This document shows, one piece after another, positions 1 through 7,832 of a stretch of DNA of 32,021 bases. This DNA comes from Bacteroidota bacterium (lineage in GTDB: Bacteria; Bacteroidota; Ignavibacteria; Ignavibacteriales; Melioribacteraceae): positions 1 to 32,021 of the forward strand of contig JAEXUB010000041.1 in assembly GCA_023453125.1 (NCBI GenBank), written 5' to 3'. Position numbers and translations under genes: made by a program. The notes under the pieces are model-generated. The model saw only the letters and a list, made by a program, of their open reading frames with translations, was not told the DNA's origin and did no database searches. Position 1 is the stretch's first letter. Each line of letters opens with the position of its first letter.

Positions 1-82
1 CCAGCAGAACTGCAGCAAATACAATTATCAGCTTAATTCTGAGGCTATGCTGAAGCTTTTCCCTTAATCTGCTTGTTGCCAT
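1..82 (-). CDS. 5' end of an unidentified membrane or sensor-type protein (runs off the left edge)
   Basis: Only the first 27 codons are in the window. The start is the ATG at 80-82; an in-frame TAA lies five codons upstream, so no longer start is possible without a non-canonical codon. The peptide begins MATSRLREKLQHSLRIKL and runs into a hydrophobic stretch (IIVFAAVLL). This is a short basic N-terminus followed by a membrane helix, as in many sensor kinases, HAMP-containing proteins and SpoIIE-type phosphatases. A STAS protein lies two genes upstream, which would suit a signalling partner, but that is inference and 27 residues cannot identify a family. The 78-base gap from the symporter stop is very AT-rich and shows no hairpin. 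Confidence 0.6.
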   Translation of the reverse strand, partial: MATSRLREKLQHSLRIKLIIVFAAVLL

Positions 83-160
83 AGATTGTCCGGATTAATT
101 TTCTCTTATTCTACCAATAATAATTTAATGATTAAATATATATAATAAAACAGTTTAACT

Positions 161-1591
161 CTATTTGGAAGGCCCCGGAATCCGGTCGAAAATCAACCCC
201 GAAATCAGCGAAATTGTAACCCCGATTAGTATAAACCAGGTCCAGGCGGTGAGATTAAAAATAATAACGAAAATCATGCAGAATGTTGAGGAAAAAAGGG
301 CAAAAATTGCGGATTTTTCCCTTATACCCTTAAACAGGAGCCCCAATAAAAATACCCCGAGCAGCCCCCCGAATGTAAAAGATGAAATGCCAAGAGCTAT
401 CTCAACCACTGCGCGGGAGGTATTCATAAAAAAGAAGGAGGAAATTACTAAAACGAATGTCCAAAGAATGCTTAATCCTATTATAACTCTGCTGTTTTTC
501 GATGAACGGTCAATCTTTTTGGCAAAAAGATCAAATAAGGCGGAAGAAGACATTGAAGAGATTGAAGCGGCAATTGTTGAAAGGGCGGCCGCGAGCAGGC
601 CGGCAATAACAAAACCGGAAAGCCCCGCCGGCAGTACTTCAATAATAAATTTGGGAAATATTTCGTCTGATTTAATGTCCAGCTTGCCGTAAAACAGGTA
701 GAGGGCAATCCCCAGTATTAAAAATAAAAGGAACTGAATAATAATCATAAAACCGCTTGCTCTAAGGGCTTTTTGTGCTGTTTTAAGATTTTTTGTCGCA
801 AGAAGTTTCTGTACTATCATCTGGTCTGCCCCGTGGGTAGACATTGACAGAAATATACCTCCTATTAAACTGCTGAATACAGTATAGGGCTTTCTAAAAA
901 ATTCCTGTACAGAACCGCCTAAATTGAAATTGAATACTTCCAGTTTGGAAAATATGGAAGAAAAATCGGGAGAAAAATTTGCCGAGGATAGAATCACAAT
1001 AATCGAAATCACAGCACCGAGAAGATATACCCCCATCTGAATAACATCAACCCAAATAACTCCTTTCACCCCCCCAATTCTGCTGTAGGCCAGTGAAAAA
1101 AGGGCAATTATTAAAATAGCGTAAGGGTATTCAATTCCCAGAAGAAGTTTAATTGGAATTGCAGTAGCAAAAAGTCTTACTCCGTCTGCCGCCGTCCTGG
1201 TAAAGAGAAATATAATCGATGCAATTGTCCTGGTCCTGATTCCGAATCTATTCTCAAGAAATGAATATGCGGTTGTAAGCTCGCCGCTGAAATATGCCGG
1301 AAGAAAATAACGGGCTACAATAATCCTTCCGATTGCATATCCGAAAGTTACCTGAAGAAAATTGAGATTGGCAACATAAGCTACCCCCGGAATTGAAATA
1401 AATGTGAGGGTGCTGGTTTCAGCCGCAATAATAGAAAAAGCAACAGCCCACCAGGGGACATTTTCGGCCCCGAGGAAATAGTCATTTAACGACTGTTCCT
1501 TTTTTTTATGATAATAGCTGAAAAGGAGCACTATGCCGAGATAAATGAGGATTACTGCAAAATCAATAAGCCTATAATTCTCCGGTCGCAC
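161..1591 (-). CDS. Sodium:solute symporter (SSF/SLC5-like family)
   Basis: An inner-membrane secondary transporter predicted to couple sodium entry to uptake of a small solute; the substrate cannot be read from sequence. The 476 residues are hydrophobic throughout and fit the 12-14 helix SSF fold. Family hallmarks are visible: the N-terminal DYFLGAENVPWWAVAFS segment after helix 1, the ETSTLTFISIPG loop, GGVKGVIWVDVIQMGVY in the central signature region, and DQMIVQKLLATKNLKTAQKAL. The start is a GTG, giving MRPENYRLIDF, five bases after the STAS stop. No strong ribosome site is seen, so translational coupling to the STAS gene is plausible. It is the last complete gene of the rsmB-to-symporter run. 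Family is confident; substrate is unknown. Confidence 0.9.
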   Translation of the reverse strand: MRPENYRLIDFAVILIYLGIVLLFSYYHKKKEQSLNDYFLGAENVPWWAVAFSIIAAETSTLTFISIPGVAYVANLNFLQVTFGYAIGRIIVARYFLPAYFSGELTTAYSFLENRFGIRTRTIASIIFLFTRTAADGVRLFATAIPIKLLLGIEYPYAILIIALFSLAYSRIGGVKGVIWVDVIQMGVYLLGAVISIIVILSSANFSPDFSSIFSKLEVFNFNLGGSVQEFFRKPYTVFSSLIGGIFLSMSTHGADQMIVQKLLATKNLKTAQKALRASGFMIIIQFLLFLILGIALYLFYGKLDIKSDEIFPKFIIEVLPAGLSGFVIAGLLAAALSTIAASISSMSSSALFDLFAKKIDRSSKNSRVIIGLSILWTFVLVISSFFFMNTSRAVVEIALGISSFTFGGLLGVFLLGLLFKGIREKSAIFALFSSTFCMIFVIIFNLTAWTWFILIGVTISLISGLIFDRIPGPSK

Positions 1592-1596
1592 AGTGC

Positions 1597-1959
1597 TTAG
1601 CTGGCTTGTAATTCCTGAACGGCTTCAACAACCGTGTTGCAGATTGGTAATACCCTGTCTAACTGCGAAATCTCAATTAATGTCTTAACGTTCTTTGTAG
1701 GTGTAGCCAGTCTGATTTTCCCCTCATTTGACTGAAGAATTCTGAAAGCAAGAAGAATTGCGCTTAGTCCCGATGAGTCGCAGTAATCAACTTCAGAGAG
1801 GTCAATGATGAATTTTTTAACGTCTTCGGTATGCAAAAGAATAGTAAACTCGCCTTTAACAAAACCGGCAATGGATGAATCGAAACGGCGTTCATTTAAT
1901 TTAAAAATTACAACATCGCCGTTTTTCTTAAGTTCGTAATTGAATGTGTTATCGCTCAT
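1597..1959 (-). CDS. STAS-domain anti-sigma-factor antagonist (SpoIIAA/RsbV type)
   Basis: A single-domain 120-residue STAS protein. In this family the unphosphorylated protein binds a GHKL-type kinase or anti-sigma factor and releases its client, and phosphorylation of one serine switches it off. The switch site is present: DYCDSSGLSAI gives Asp61-Ser62-Ser63-Gly64, with Ser62 matching the SpoIIAA phosphoserine by position. Length and the beta-start (VVIFKLNERRFD) fit a full STAS fold. No kinase or phosphatase partner is complete in the window; the truncated membrane protein at the left edge might be one. The gene starts 30 bases after the stop of the unrecognised 178-aa gene and ends five bases before the symporter. 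A role in regulating the symporter is speculation. Confidence 0.92.
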   Translation of the reverse strand: MSDNTFNYELKKNGDVVIFKLNERRFDSSIAGFVKGEFTILLHTEDVKKFIIDLSEVDYCDSSGLSAILLAFRILQSNEGKIRLATPTKNVKTLIEISQLDRVLPICNTVVEAVQELQAS

Positions 1960-1989
1960 ATTTACCTGATTCTTTCTTAATGGAGAACA

Positions 1990-2526
1990 TTAAAACATCT
2001 TAAGTGAATTTAATAAATTTTCATAAGATATTTTAGAATTTTTTTCATTTTGTGGAATTTGGAGGCTCAGGAACTCTGAAATTTCCCCGTTTTTAAAGCC
2101 TACTCTGAAACTGGAATTCACCATAAAAGCTGCCGCGTCATAAAATACGTCATCTTGTCTGTTTAAATTTAAAATAACGTCAAAATCCTTTTTCATCAGT
2201 TTATCGCGCAGAATCTGGTCCGGCAGGCGGAGTTTTGTAACCTGCTGAAGGCTGAATGAAAGAACCCGGTATTTCTCCCTCTCCGGAATAACAGAATAGC
2301 GGTGTTCCGAGATGAAGAGTGTAACGCTCTTTTTCTGCTCAAGAAGGTATTTTAATACTGTCTGTGAGTTCTTAAAATCTTCATCATTATCGGGAATTAT
2401 GACGAGATAGCTGAGTGAATTCTTGGTAAAATTATTAAATGCCTGCGGCTTGCCGGCAGTCTTTATATACTTATTCTTAATAATTCTTACGGCTAATTTG
2501 TATTTAAGTTTTTCAAACATAATCAC
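1990..2526 (-). CDS. Unrecognised protein, possibly DUF6913-like with a GT9-like half
   Basis: A 178-residue soluble protein with no signal peptide or membrane helix. The N-terminus is basic (MFEKLKYKLAVRIIKNKY). Then come YLVIIPDNDEDFKNSQTVLKYL, a short strand KSVTLFIS, and the segment DFDVILNLNRQDDVFYDAAA followed by SSFRVGF. This strand-loop-strand pattern resembles the N-terminal Rossmann-like half of GT9 (heptosyltransferase-like) proteins and small FCB-group proteins annotated DUF6913, but no catalytic half follows. The similarity is recalled, not tested. The GTG start at 2526 overlaps the ligA stop as GTGA; an alternative ATG lies at 2520, two codons in. Coupled translation with ligA is likely. 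Function unknown. Confidence 0.75.
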   Translation of the reverse strand: MIMFEKLKYKLAVRIIKNKYIKTAGKPQAFNNFTKNSLSYLVIIPDNDEDFKNSQTVLKYLLEQKKSVTLFISEHRYSVIPEREKYRVLSFSLQQVTKLRLPDQILRDKLMKKDFDVILNLNRQDDVFYDAAAFMVNSSFRVGFKNGEISEFLSLQIPQNEKNSKISYENLLNSLKMF

Positions 2527-4538
2527 GAATTCAACAATTCTATAAATTCATTTTCATTTAATACTTTAACCCCTAACTGAAGGGCTTTTTCAAGTTTACT
2601 CCCTGCAGCTTCCCCCGCAATTACATAATCAGTCTTCTTAGAAACGCTTGATGAGGCTTTACCTCCCATCAAAACAATCTTCTCTTCTGCTTCTTGACGG
2701 GTCAAACCGGTTAAAGTTCCGGTTAAAACAAAGGTCTTTCCGGAAAATTTCTTCTCCTGATTGGAAGTTACCTCTTTTTCCAGATTTAAACCCGCTTTTT
2801 TAAGAAAATTTAACAATTCTATATTCTTTTCGTTCCTGAAAAAATTCACAAGGCTCTCGCTTATGCTCGGGCCTATTTCGCGGACAGACTCAATCTCTTC
2901 CCTTCCGGCTTTTATAAGAGAATCAATAGTATTAAACCTGTCTGTGATTTTCTGCGCCACTCCTGCGCCTACATACTTAATGCCAAGTGCAAATAATACT
3001 TTATCAAAGGGCTTCTCCTTGCTCTTCTCAATCGAAGCCAGAAGGTTATCAATGCTCTTTTCACCGAGACGGTCAATTTTTATTAGCTCATCGCGCCTCT
3101 CCTTAAGGTTATAAATATCGGCGTATGAATGGAGGAAATTACTATCTACAAAAAGGTCAACGAGCGCCTCACCAAGCCCTGTTATATCCATTGCCCCCCG
3201 GTGCGCAAAATGGATTATCCTCCCCTTTACCTGAGCCGGACATTCATTGTTGATGCAGTAATAGGATACTTCCTCCTCCGGCTTGAAAAGAGGGCTGCCA
3301 CAAACCGGACATTTTGAAGGGGGTTCGGTAGCCTTAGAGTCTGCTTGCCTCTCGCCGGTTATTACCTCAACTACCTTGGGAATTACATCCCCTCCTTTTT
3401 CAATTTTAACCTTATCCTTTTCCCGAATATCCTTTCTTAATATTTCATCATAATTATGGAGAGTAGCCCTGCTAATTGTAGATCCGGCAAGAAAAACAGG
3501 TTCCAACTCTGCTACCGGAGTAACAACTCCCGTACGTCCCACCTGCCACGTAATGCTGTTCAAAACGGTTACAGCCTGCTTAGCCTTGAATTTGTACGCC
3601 ATTGCCCAGCGGGGGGATTTGGCAATATTGCCGAGCCTCTTCTGCTGCTCAAGAGAATTTACTTTAACAACTACCCCGTCAATTTCATACGGCAGTTCAT
3701 CACGCTTCTCTTCCCATCCGCGGCAAAAATCCAGAACCTCTTTAATTGTGGAGCATAATTTATAATTCGGATTAACCCTGAATCCGAGTTCCTTTAATAA
3801 TTTCAGGTTATCCGAATGGTTCGCCGCCTCAAATCCGTCCGAATAAAAATAATAGGTAAAGATATCGAGGCCTCTGCGGGCAACAGTCTTAGGGTCAAGC
3901 AGTTTCAATGTACCGCTGGCGGAATTGCGCGGATTGGCAAAGAGCTTTTCCCCTGCATTCTCTCTTTCAATATTTATTTTCCTGAATGAAGCCAGGCTAA
4001 GGTAAATTTCTCCCCTCACTTCAAAATCGGAAAGCCCTTTTTCTTTTAGAAGATTCTCATTTAAACGGAGAGGTACAGATTTAATTGTTTTTACATTAGA
4101 AGTTACGTCTTCTCCTTCTGTTCCGTCCCCTCTCGTAACTCCTGCTGCCAGGATGCCGTTTTTATAGACGAGACTCATTGAGAGCCCGTCAATTTTCAAT
4201 TCAGCCACATATTCAACCGGCTCTTCGCCGAGGAGCTCTTTAACACGCCTGTCAAAATCCAATACTTCCTCTTCGGAATAAGTGTTGGATAGTGAAAGCA
4301 TTGGGTATTTGTGACGGTATGAAATGAATTCCTTAACCGCATCAGCCGCTATGCGCTGAGTCGGCGAGTCGGGAGTTATTAACTCCGGATAATCCTTTTC
4401 AAGTTTTTCCAGTTTTTTATAGAGCTGATCATAATCATAATCGCTTATGGAAGGATCAGAAAGAACATAGTACCTGTAGTCATGTTCCCTGATTTCATTG
4501 CGGAGTATTTCAATTTCCTTTTTCAGGCGCTCGTTCAT
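2523..4538 (-). CDS. ligA: NAD-dependent DNA ligase LigA
   Basis: Seals nicks in duplex DNA using NAD+, as needed for Okazaki fragment joining and repair. The 671 residues match the family length. Domains in order: Ia (HDYRYYVLSDPSISDYDYDQLY, residues 19-40), the adenylation domain with the AMP-accepting lysine in KIDG (Lys115), the OB fold (about 320-400), a four-cysteine zinc finger (Cys410, 413, 428, 433), helix-hairpin-helix repeats (about 450-580) and a C-terminal BRCT domain (about 597-671, KFSGKTFVLTGTL). All key residues are present. The chosen ATG aligns with other LigA N-termini and overlaps the end of the RodZ-like gene by 29 bases, a typical coupled arrangement. Confidence 0.98.
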   Translation of the reverse strand: MNERLKKEIEILRNEIREHDYRYYVLSDPSISDYDYDQLYKKLEKLEKDYPELITPDSPTQRIAADAVKEFISYRHKYPMLSLSNTYSEEEVLDFDRRVKELLGEEPVEYVAELKIDGLSMSLVYKNGILAAGVTRGDGTEGEDVTSNVKTIKSVPLRLNENLLKEKGLSDFEVRGEIYLSLASFRKINIERENAGEKLFANPRNSASGTLKLLDPKTVARRGLDIFTYYFYSDGFEAANHSDNLKLLKELGFRVNPNYKLCSTIKEVLDFCRGWEEKRDELPYEIDGVVVKVNSLEQQKRLGNIAKSPRWAMAYKFKAKQAVTVLNSITWQVGRTGVVTPVAELEPVFLAGSTISRATLHNYDEILRKDIREKDKVKIEKGGDVIPKVVEVITGERQADSKATEPPSKCPVCGSPLFKPEEEVSYYCINNECPAQVKGRIIHFAHRGAMDITGLGEALVDLFVDSNFLHSYADIYNLKERRDELIKIDRLGEKSIDNLLASIEKSKEKPFDKVLFALGIKYVGAGVAQKITDRFNTIDSLIKAGREEIESVREIGPSISESLVNFFRNEKNIELLNFLKKAGLNLEKEVTSNQEKKFSGKTFVLTGTLTGLTRQEAEEKIVLMGGKASSSVSKKTDYVIAGEAAGSKLEKALQLGVKVLNENEFIELLNS

Positions 4539-5394
4539 TCTTCGGGCGTTCTAAGGTTAATAATTTAACACCTTCTTTATCAATCTGAACATTCTTAACA
4601 TCCCCGGGCCTGCCTATCGGATCGAGAGCCTTACCATCGAGAATAAGTTTTACTCCCCCGGCATTCCCGATATTAAGAACGAATTTATTCTTTGCTTTAA
4701 CAAGGGTGGACTGTGTGTTTTTGAACAGGAACTGTTTTGCCGGCGCATCATCGCTTGATACTTCGAACCATACCAGGTCATTAGCAATAATCTGCAGCTG
4801 AAGGCTGTCCCCTGCCGCGAATGCAGACTGCTGAGAAGCGGGTTCTTCGTACATCTTATTATCAGAGGATTGGTTTTGCGGATTCTCCTGTACCGGAGAA
4901 AAAGAATCTTTTTCAATTGTGGTTGAAGTAAAGAAAATAAAATAAAGCCCGGCAATAAGAATTATTACTGCCGCACCTATTCCCGCATATAGAATTCTCG
5001 GGTCGAGCGATTTCCTGTTATCCTCTTTAGGAGCATAAGCTTCTACTTCCTCCGATTCATAATGCTTTTTAATTGTCCTTGTAGCTTTACGCGAAACGAT
5101 ATTGAGCCCTTCAACTTCAGTTTCGGTATATGCAGGGGCATCAACCTTGCCCGCGCGGGCCAAGTCATATTTTTTAACGGTCTCTTCAGGATTAAGGTCA
5201 ATATTCAAAGCATATTCTTTAATAAAAGCCCTTACGTATAAATCGGGGAGCACGTCAAAATTGGCATTATCAATTGCGGTTAAATATTTGAGATCAATTC
5301 TGGTTTTGGCCGCAATATGGCTGAGGGAAATCTGCTTTTCCTCTCTGGCGGCCTTAAGATCAGCTGCAAATTTCTTTAATAATTCGCTATGCAT
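4510..5394 (-). CDS. RodZ-like helix-turn-helix membrane protein with DUF4115 domain
   Basis: A 294-residue bitopic membrane protein. The N-terminus (residues 4-80) is a Cro/RodZ-type helix-turn-helix (LKAAREEKQISLSHIAAKT, then YVRAFIKEYA). One membrane helix follows at about 134-155 (ILYAGIGAAVIILIAGLYFI). A low-complexity periplasmic linker leads to a C-terminal beta-rich domain (about 196-285, with NDLVWFEVSSDD and GGVKLILDGK) matching DUF4115. In rods RodZ links MreB to the cell-wall elongation machinery; here no mreB or other shape gene is adjacent, and the gene sits between rsmB and ligA. In FCB genomes similar proteins are widespread with unclear roles. It starts six bases after the rsmB stop. 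Confidence 0.85.
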   Translation of the reverse strand: MHSELLKKFAADLKAAREEKQISLSHIAAKTRIDLKYLTAIDNANFDVLPDLYVRAFIKEYALNIDLNPEETVKKYDLARAGKVDAPAYTETEVEGLNIVSRKATRTIKKHYESEEVEAYAPKEDNRKSLDPRILYAGIGAAVIILIAGLYFIFFTSTTIEKDSFSPVQENPQNQSSDNKMYEEPASQQSAFAAGDSLQLQIIANDLVWFEVSSDDAPAKQFLFKNTQSTLVKAKNKFVLNIGNAGGVKLILDGKALDPIGRPGDVKNVQIDKEGVKLLTLERPKNERAPEKGN

Positions 5395-5400
5395 ACAGTT

Positions 5401-6762
5401 TTAATACATCCTCTGTAATTTTGCGGCAAATGAACCGTCTATTTGATGAACATTCGGATAGGTTTGAACACACCCGTTCTCCCCTACCAGTTCTTCAGCT
5501 ATAAAATCCCTGGCATTTAAAAGCTGGAACCCTGGCTGCTCATCAATGAATTTCCTGACGATTTCAAAATTTTCTTCCGGTTCAATAGTGCAGGTACTGT
5601 AAACCAGAATACCTCCCGGCTTAACCAAACTTGCACCTTTCTTAATTAATTCATATTGAATATTAACAATTTTTCTTATATCCCCCAAGTCCCTTTTCCA
5701 TTTAATATCGGGCTTTTTAGTCAATGTGCCAAGCCCTGAACAGGGGGCATCTATAAGTACTCTGTCGAACAATTCTTCATCCTGAAATGCCTCGGCTTCA
5801 ACTACAATTGTCTTAACATTTGTAACGCCAAGCCTTTCCAGATTCTTGCTCAAAATCTTAAGCCTGCTTTCATATCTGTCGAGCGCAATAATCTCCCCTT
5901 CATTATTCATCATATCGGCGAGGAAAGCAGTTTTTCCTCCGGGTGCGGCACACAAGTCCAGCACTCTCATCCCCGGCTTAACTTCAAGAAGCTTGCAAGG
6001 TATGCCTGTGCTTTCATCCTGTACCGAAAAATATCCTTTGGTAAAGTATTCCCAATCGGTAATGTTTGTAAGAGTATGAAGCCTTACAAACTCATTTACA
6101 TATTTTCCCTGCGAATATTTAAGCTCTACCTTATCTAAAAGCCCTTTCAGCTCGTCTATATTTGATTTAATATTATTAACGCGCAGAGCCAGATATGGTT
6201 TATTATTATCGGCAATAAGAAGCTGCTCTGTAAATTCCCTTCCGAAACGGGCAACCCATCTTTTTACAAGCCAGCCGGGATGCGAATAATAAGCGCTTAA
6301 ATAATTAACTATATCCTCTTCCGGTTTCGGGTAATTTATTGCATTCTTGCTTCTAATAATGTTCCTTAGCACGGCATTGGTAAGATCAGCCGGCTTTTGC
6401 CCCTGCAGTTTTTTAACAAACTCAACTGCTTCGTTCACTGCGGCGTAGTCGGGCACTTTATCAAGAAATAGTATCTGATATAAAGCCACGCGGAGAGCAT
6501 TTTTAACATTAGGAATACATTTAGAGAACTGCCCTTTATAAAAGCCGTTCAGAATCCAGTCAATTCTTCCCAGCCAGCGCATAACACCGTGAACAATTTC
6601 AAATAAAAGAGATTTATCGGGCCCGGATAATTCCGAGTTTTTTATTTCGATTTCAAGAAGTTTATCAAGATAAGCATCAGTCCGGTCAACTCTGTTAAGA
6701 ATTTTTACGGCAATACCTCTAACACCATCAAAGAGATTAAGATTATAGTTCTGTTCTTCCAT
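5401..6762 (-). CDS. rsmB: 16S rRNA (cytosine-967-C5) methyltransferase RsmB
   Basis: A SAM-dependent RNA m5C methyltransferase, by family expected to modify C967 of 16S rRNA. The 453 residues contain an N-terminal NusB-like RNA-binding helical domain (about 13-150: RGIAVKILNRVDRTDAYLDKLL, PDYAAVNEAVEFVKK) and a C-terminal Rossmann methyltransferase. The SAM motif VLDLCAAPGGKT lies at about 267-278. The two cysteines of the m5C mechanism are present: DAPCSG (Cys341) and YSTCT (Cys391, the expected nucleophile). The NusB-like domain favours RsmB over other members of the family. It is first in its run; the 128-base stretch upstream holds the rpmE terminator and probably this gene's promoter, which I could not define. 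Confidence 0.95.
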   Translation of the reverse strand: MEEQNYNLNLFDGVRGIAVKILNRVDRTDAYLDKLLEIEIKNSELSGPDKSLLFEIVHGVMRWLGRIDWILNGFYKGQFSKCIPNVKNALRVALYQILFLDKVPDYAAVNEAVEFVKKLQGQKPADLTNAVLRNIIRSKNAINYPKPEEDIVNYLSAYYSHPGWLVKRWVARFGREFTEQLLIADNNKPYLALRVNNIKSNIDELKGLLDKVELKYSQGKYVNEFVRLHTLTNITDWEYFTKGYFSVQDESTGIPCKLLEVKPGMRVLDLCAAPGGKTAFLADMMNNEGEIIALDRYESRLKILSKNLERLGVTNVKTIVVEAEAFQDEELFDRVLIDAPCSGLGTLTKKPDIKWKRDLGDIRKIVNIQYELIKKGASLVKPGGILVYSTCTIEPEENFEIVRKFIDEQPGFQLLNARDFIAEELVGENGCVQTYPNVHQIDGSFAAKLQRMY

Positions 6763-6860
6763 AATAATTCCGGATTTTTCAATAAAAAAGATAATAGAAA
6801 AAGATTAAAATGGTTACTTTTTCAAACATTTTTTTTTGAATAAAGAGGGGGGTAAAATAT

Positions 6861-6883
6861 AAAAGGCAGTAAAACTGCCTTTT
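6861..6883 (-). terminator. Intrinsic terminator after rpmE
   Basis: A perfect 9-bp stem (AAAAGGCAG / CTGCCTTTT) with a 5-base loop begins seven bases past the rpmE stop. On the minus strand the stem ends in TTTT and continues ATATTTT. It isolates rpmE from rsmB. The rest of the rpmE-rsmB gap is A/T homopolymer-rich and shows no other feature I can support. Confidence 0.85.
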
Positions 6884-6890
6884 ATAAACT

Positions 6891-7097
6891 TTATGCGGTC
6901 TTCTTTGCGTATTTCTTGTTAAATCTTTCAACTCTACCGGTAGAATCGATCATTTTCTGTTTACCGGTGAAGAACGGATGGCAATTAGCGCAGATTTCTA
7001 ATTTAATTTGACTTACTGTGGATCTGGTAACGAACGAATTGCCGCATACGCAGGAAACTTCACATTTCTTATAATTAGGATGAATTCCTTTTTTCAT
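6891..7097 (-). CDS. rpmE: Ribosomal protein bL31, zinc-binding (C+) form
   Basis: A 68-residue component of the large ribosomal subunit. MKKGIHPNYKK at the N-terminus and the ICANCHPFFTGKQK and RVERFNKKY segments are diagnostic. The zinc ligands of the C+ paralogue are intact: Cys16 and Cys18 (CVC) with Cys36 and Cys39 (CANC), at the same positions as in Bacillus subtilis RpmE. In many bacteria this form is replaced by a cysteine-free paralogue under zinc limitation; none is visible here. I chose the ATG at 7097 over the TTG one codon upstream because AAAGGGA sits 8 bases before the ATG. It appears monocistronic, with its own terminator. Confidence 0.97.
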   Translation of the reverse strand: MKKGIHPNYKKCEVSCVCGNSFVTRSTVSQIKLEICANCHPFFTGKQKMIDSTGRVERFNKKYAKKTA

Positions 7098-7105
7098 CAA
7101 ACGTA

Positions 7106-7112
7106 TCCCTTT
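7106..7112 (-). promoter_or_regulatory. Ribosome-binding site of rpmE
   Basis: AAAGGGA on the minus strand, 8 bases before the ATG at 7095-7097, decides this start over the in-frame TTG just upstream. AT-rich sequence behind it (TAAATTATAAA) could hold a -10 element, but no convincing -35 could be paired with it. Confidence 0.6.
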
Positions 7113-7160
7113 ATAATTTAGTACAGTAATTTAAAGAAAACTCCCAAAAAAAACAATCCG

Positions 7161-7826
7161 TCATTTAGAATTCTTTTTCAATTTAAGGGAATCGGCCAGT
7201 TTTCTAAGGCTGTCCTGAACCGCTTTTTTATCCTGCGGCTTGGTTTTCAGGAGCAGATCGTCCGGAATAGAGCCAAAACCCTGGTTGTTTTTTGCCGTAA
7301 AAGTGGTTCCGGTACCCCCGGAATTGAGCCCTTTTGAAAGGTTATCGAGCCTGAAGGAACCTTCCCTCGAAAGAGGGCTTCTGGAATAGTCATTTATACT
7401 TGGAAGCGATTCTGCTATATAAGCCTGCTGCTGAACAGGAGCTGCAGTCCGGTTTTCCTGTCTCCCTGCTGTTTCCCTGCGGGGTGTGGTCTTAGGAGCA
7501 GGTGCCCCCTTTTCAGGTATGTCCCCCATTTTACCGGCATAAATTGAACCCTGTGTTGTAAGAGGATTAAGCTGTTCTTCGAAGCCGGGTTTAGAAAGGG
7601 TAACAAAAAGGATAACGGAGGTTACAACGAGAGCGGCAGGGGCAAAAATCCAGAGAAGTTTTGTCTGCCTCTTCTCTTCAACTTCAGGAGAAAATTCCCC
7701 GTTGTTGATTTTAATCATAAGATTGAATTCAAAATTATCGGGAGCATTAACTTTAGGCAACTCTTTTAATGCTCTAAGGGTTTCAAGGAATTTTTCCTCA
7801 TTATCATTGTAATTTTTAATTCCCAT
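7161..7826 (-). CDS. Putative membrane-bound anti-sigma factor, partner of the upstream ECF sigma factor
   Basis: A 221-residue bitopic protein. The first 56 residues form a small, charged, predicted helical cytoplasmic domain (LETLRALKELPKVNAPDNF). One membrane helix follows at about 57-77 (LLWIFAPAALVVTSVILFV). The remainder is a Pro/Ser/Gln-rich, low-complexity periplasmic region ending in a lysine-rich helix. Nothing enzymatic is visible. It begins six bases after the ECF sigma stop, the usual place for a cognate anti-sigma factor, and its topology fits. The HxxxCxxC zinc motif of ZAS anti-sigma factors is absent; the N-terminal domain has neither Cys nor His. The role is inferred from context and topology alone. 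Confidence 0.7.
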   Translation of the reverse strand: MGIKNYNDNEEKFLETLRALKELPKVNAPDNFEFNLMIKINNGEFSPEVEEKRQTKLLWIFAPAALVVTSVILFVTLSKPGFEEQLNPLTTQGSIYAGKMGDIPEKGAPAPKTTPRRETAGRQENRTAAPVQQQAYIAESLPSINDYSRSPLSREGSFRLDNLSKGLNSGGTGTTFTAKNNQGFGSIPDDLLLKTKPQDKKAVQDSLRKLADSLKLKKNSK

Positions 7827-7832
7827 AGGCGC

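Noticed and set aside
6763..6860. Possible promoter for rsmB (TTGAAA and TATTAT boxes).
   Set aside because: Spacing is about 23 bases, too long for a sigma-70-type promoter, and the Bacteroidota-type TTTG/TAnnTTTG pattern does not fit either.
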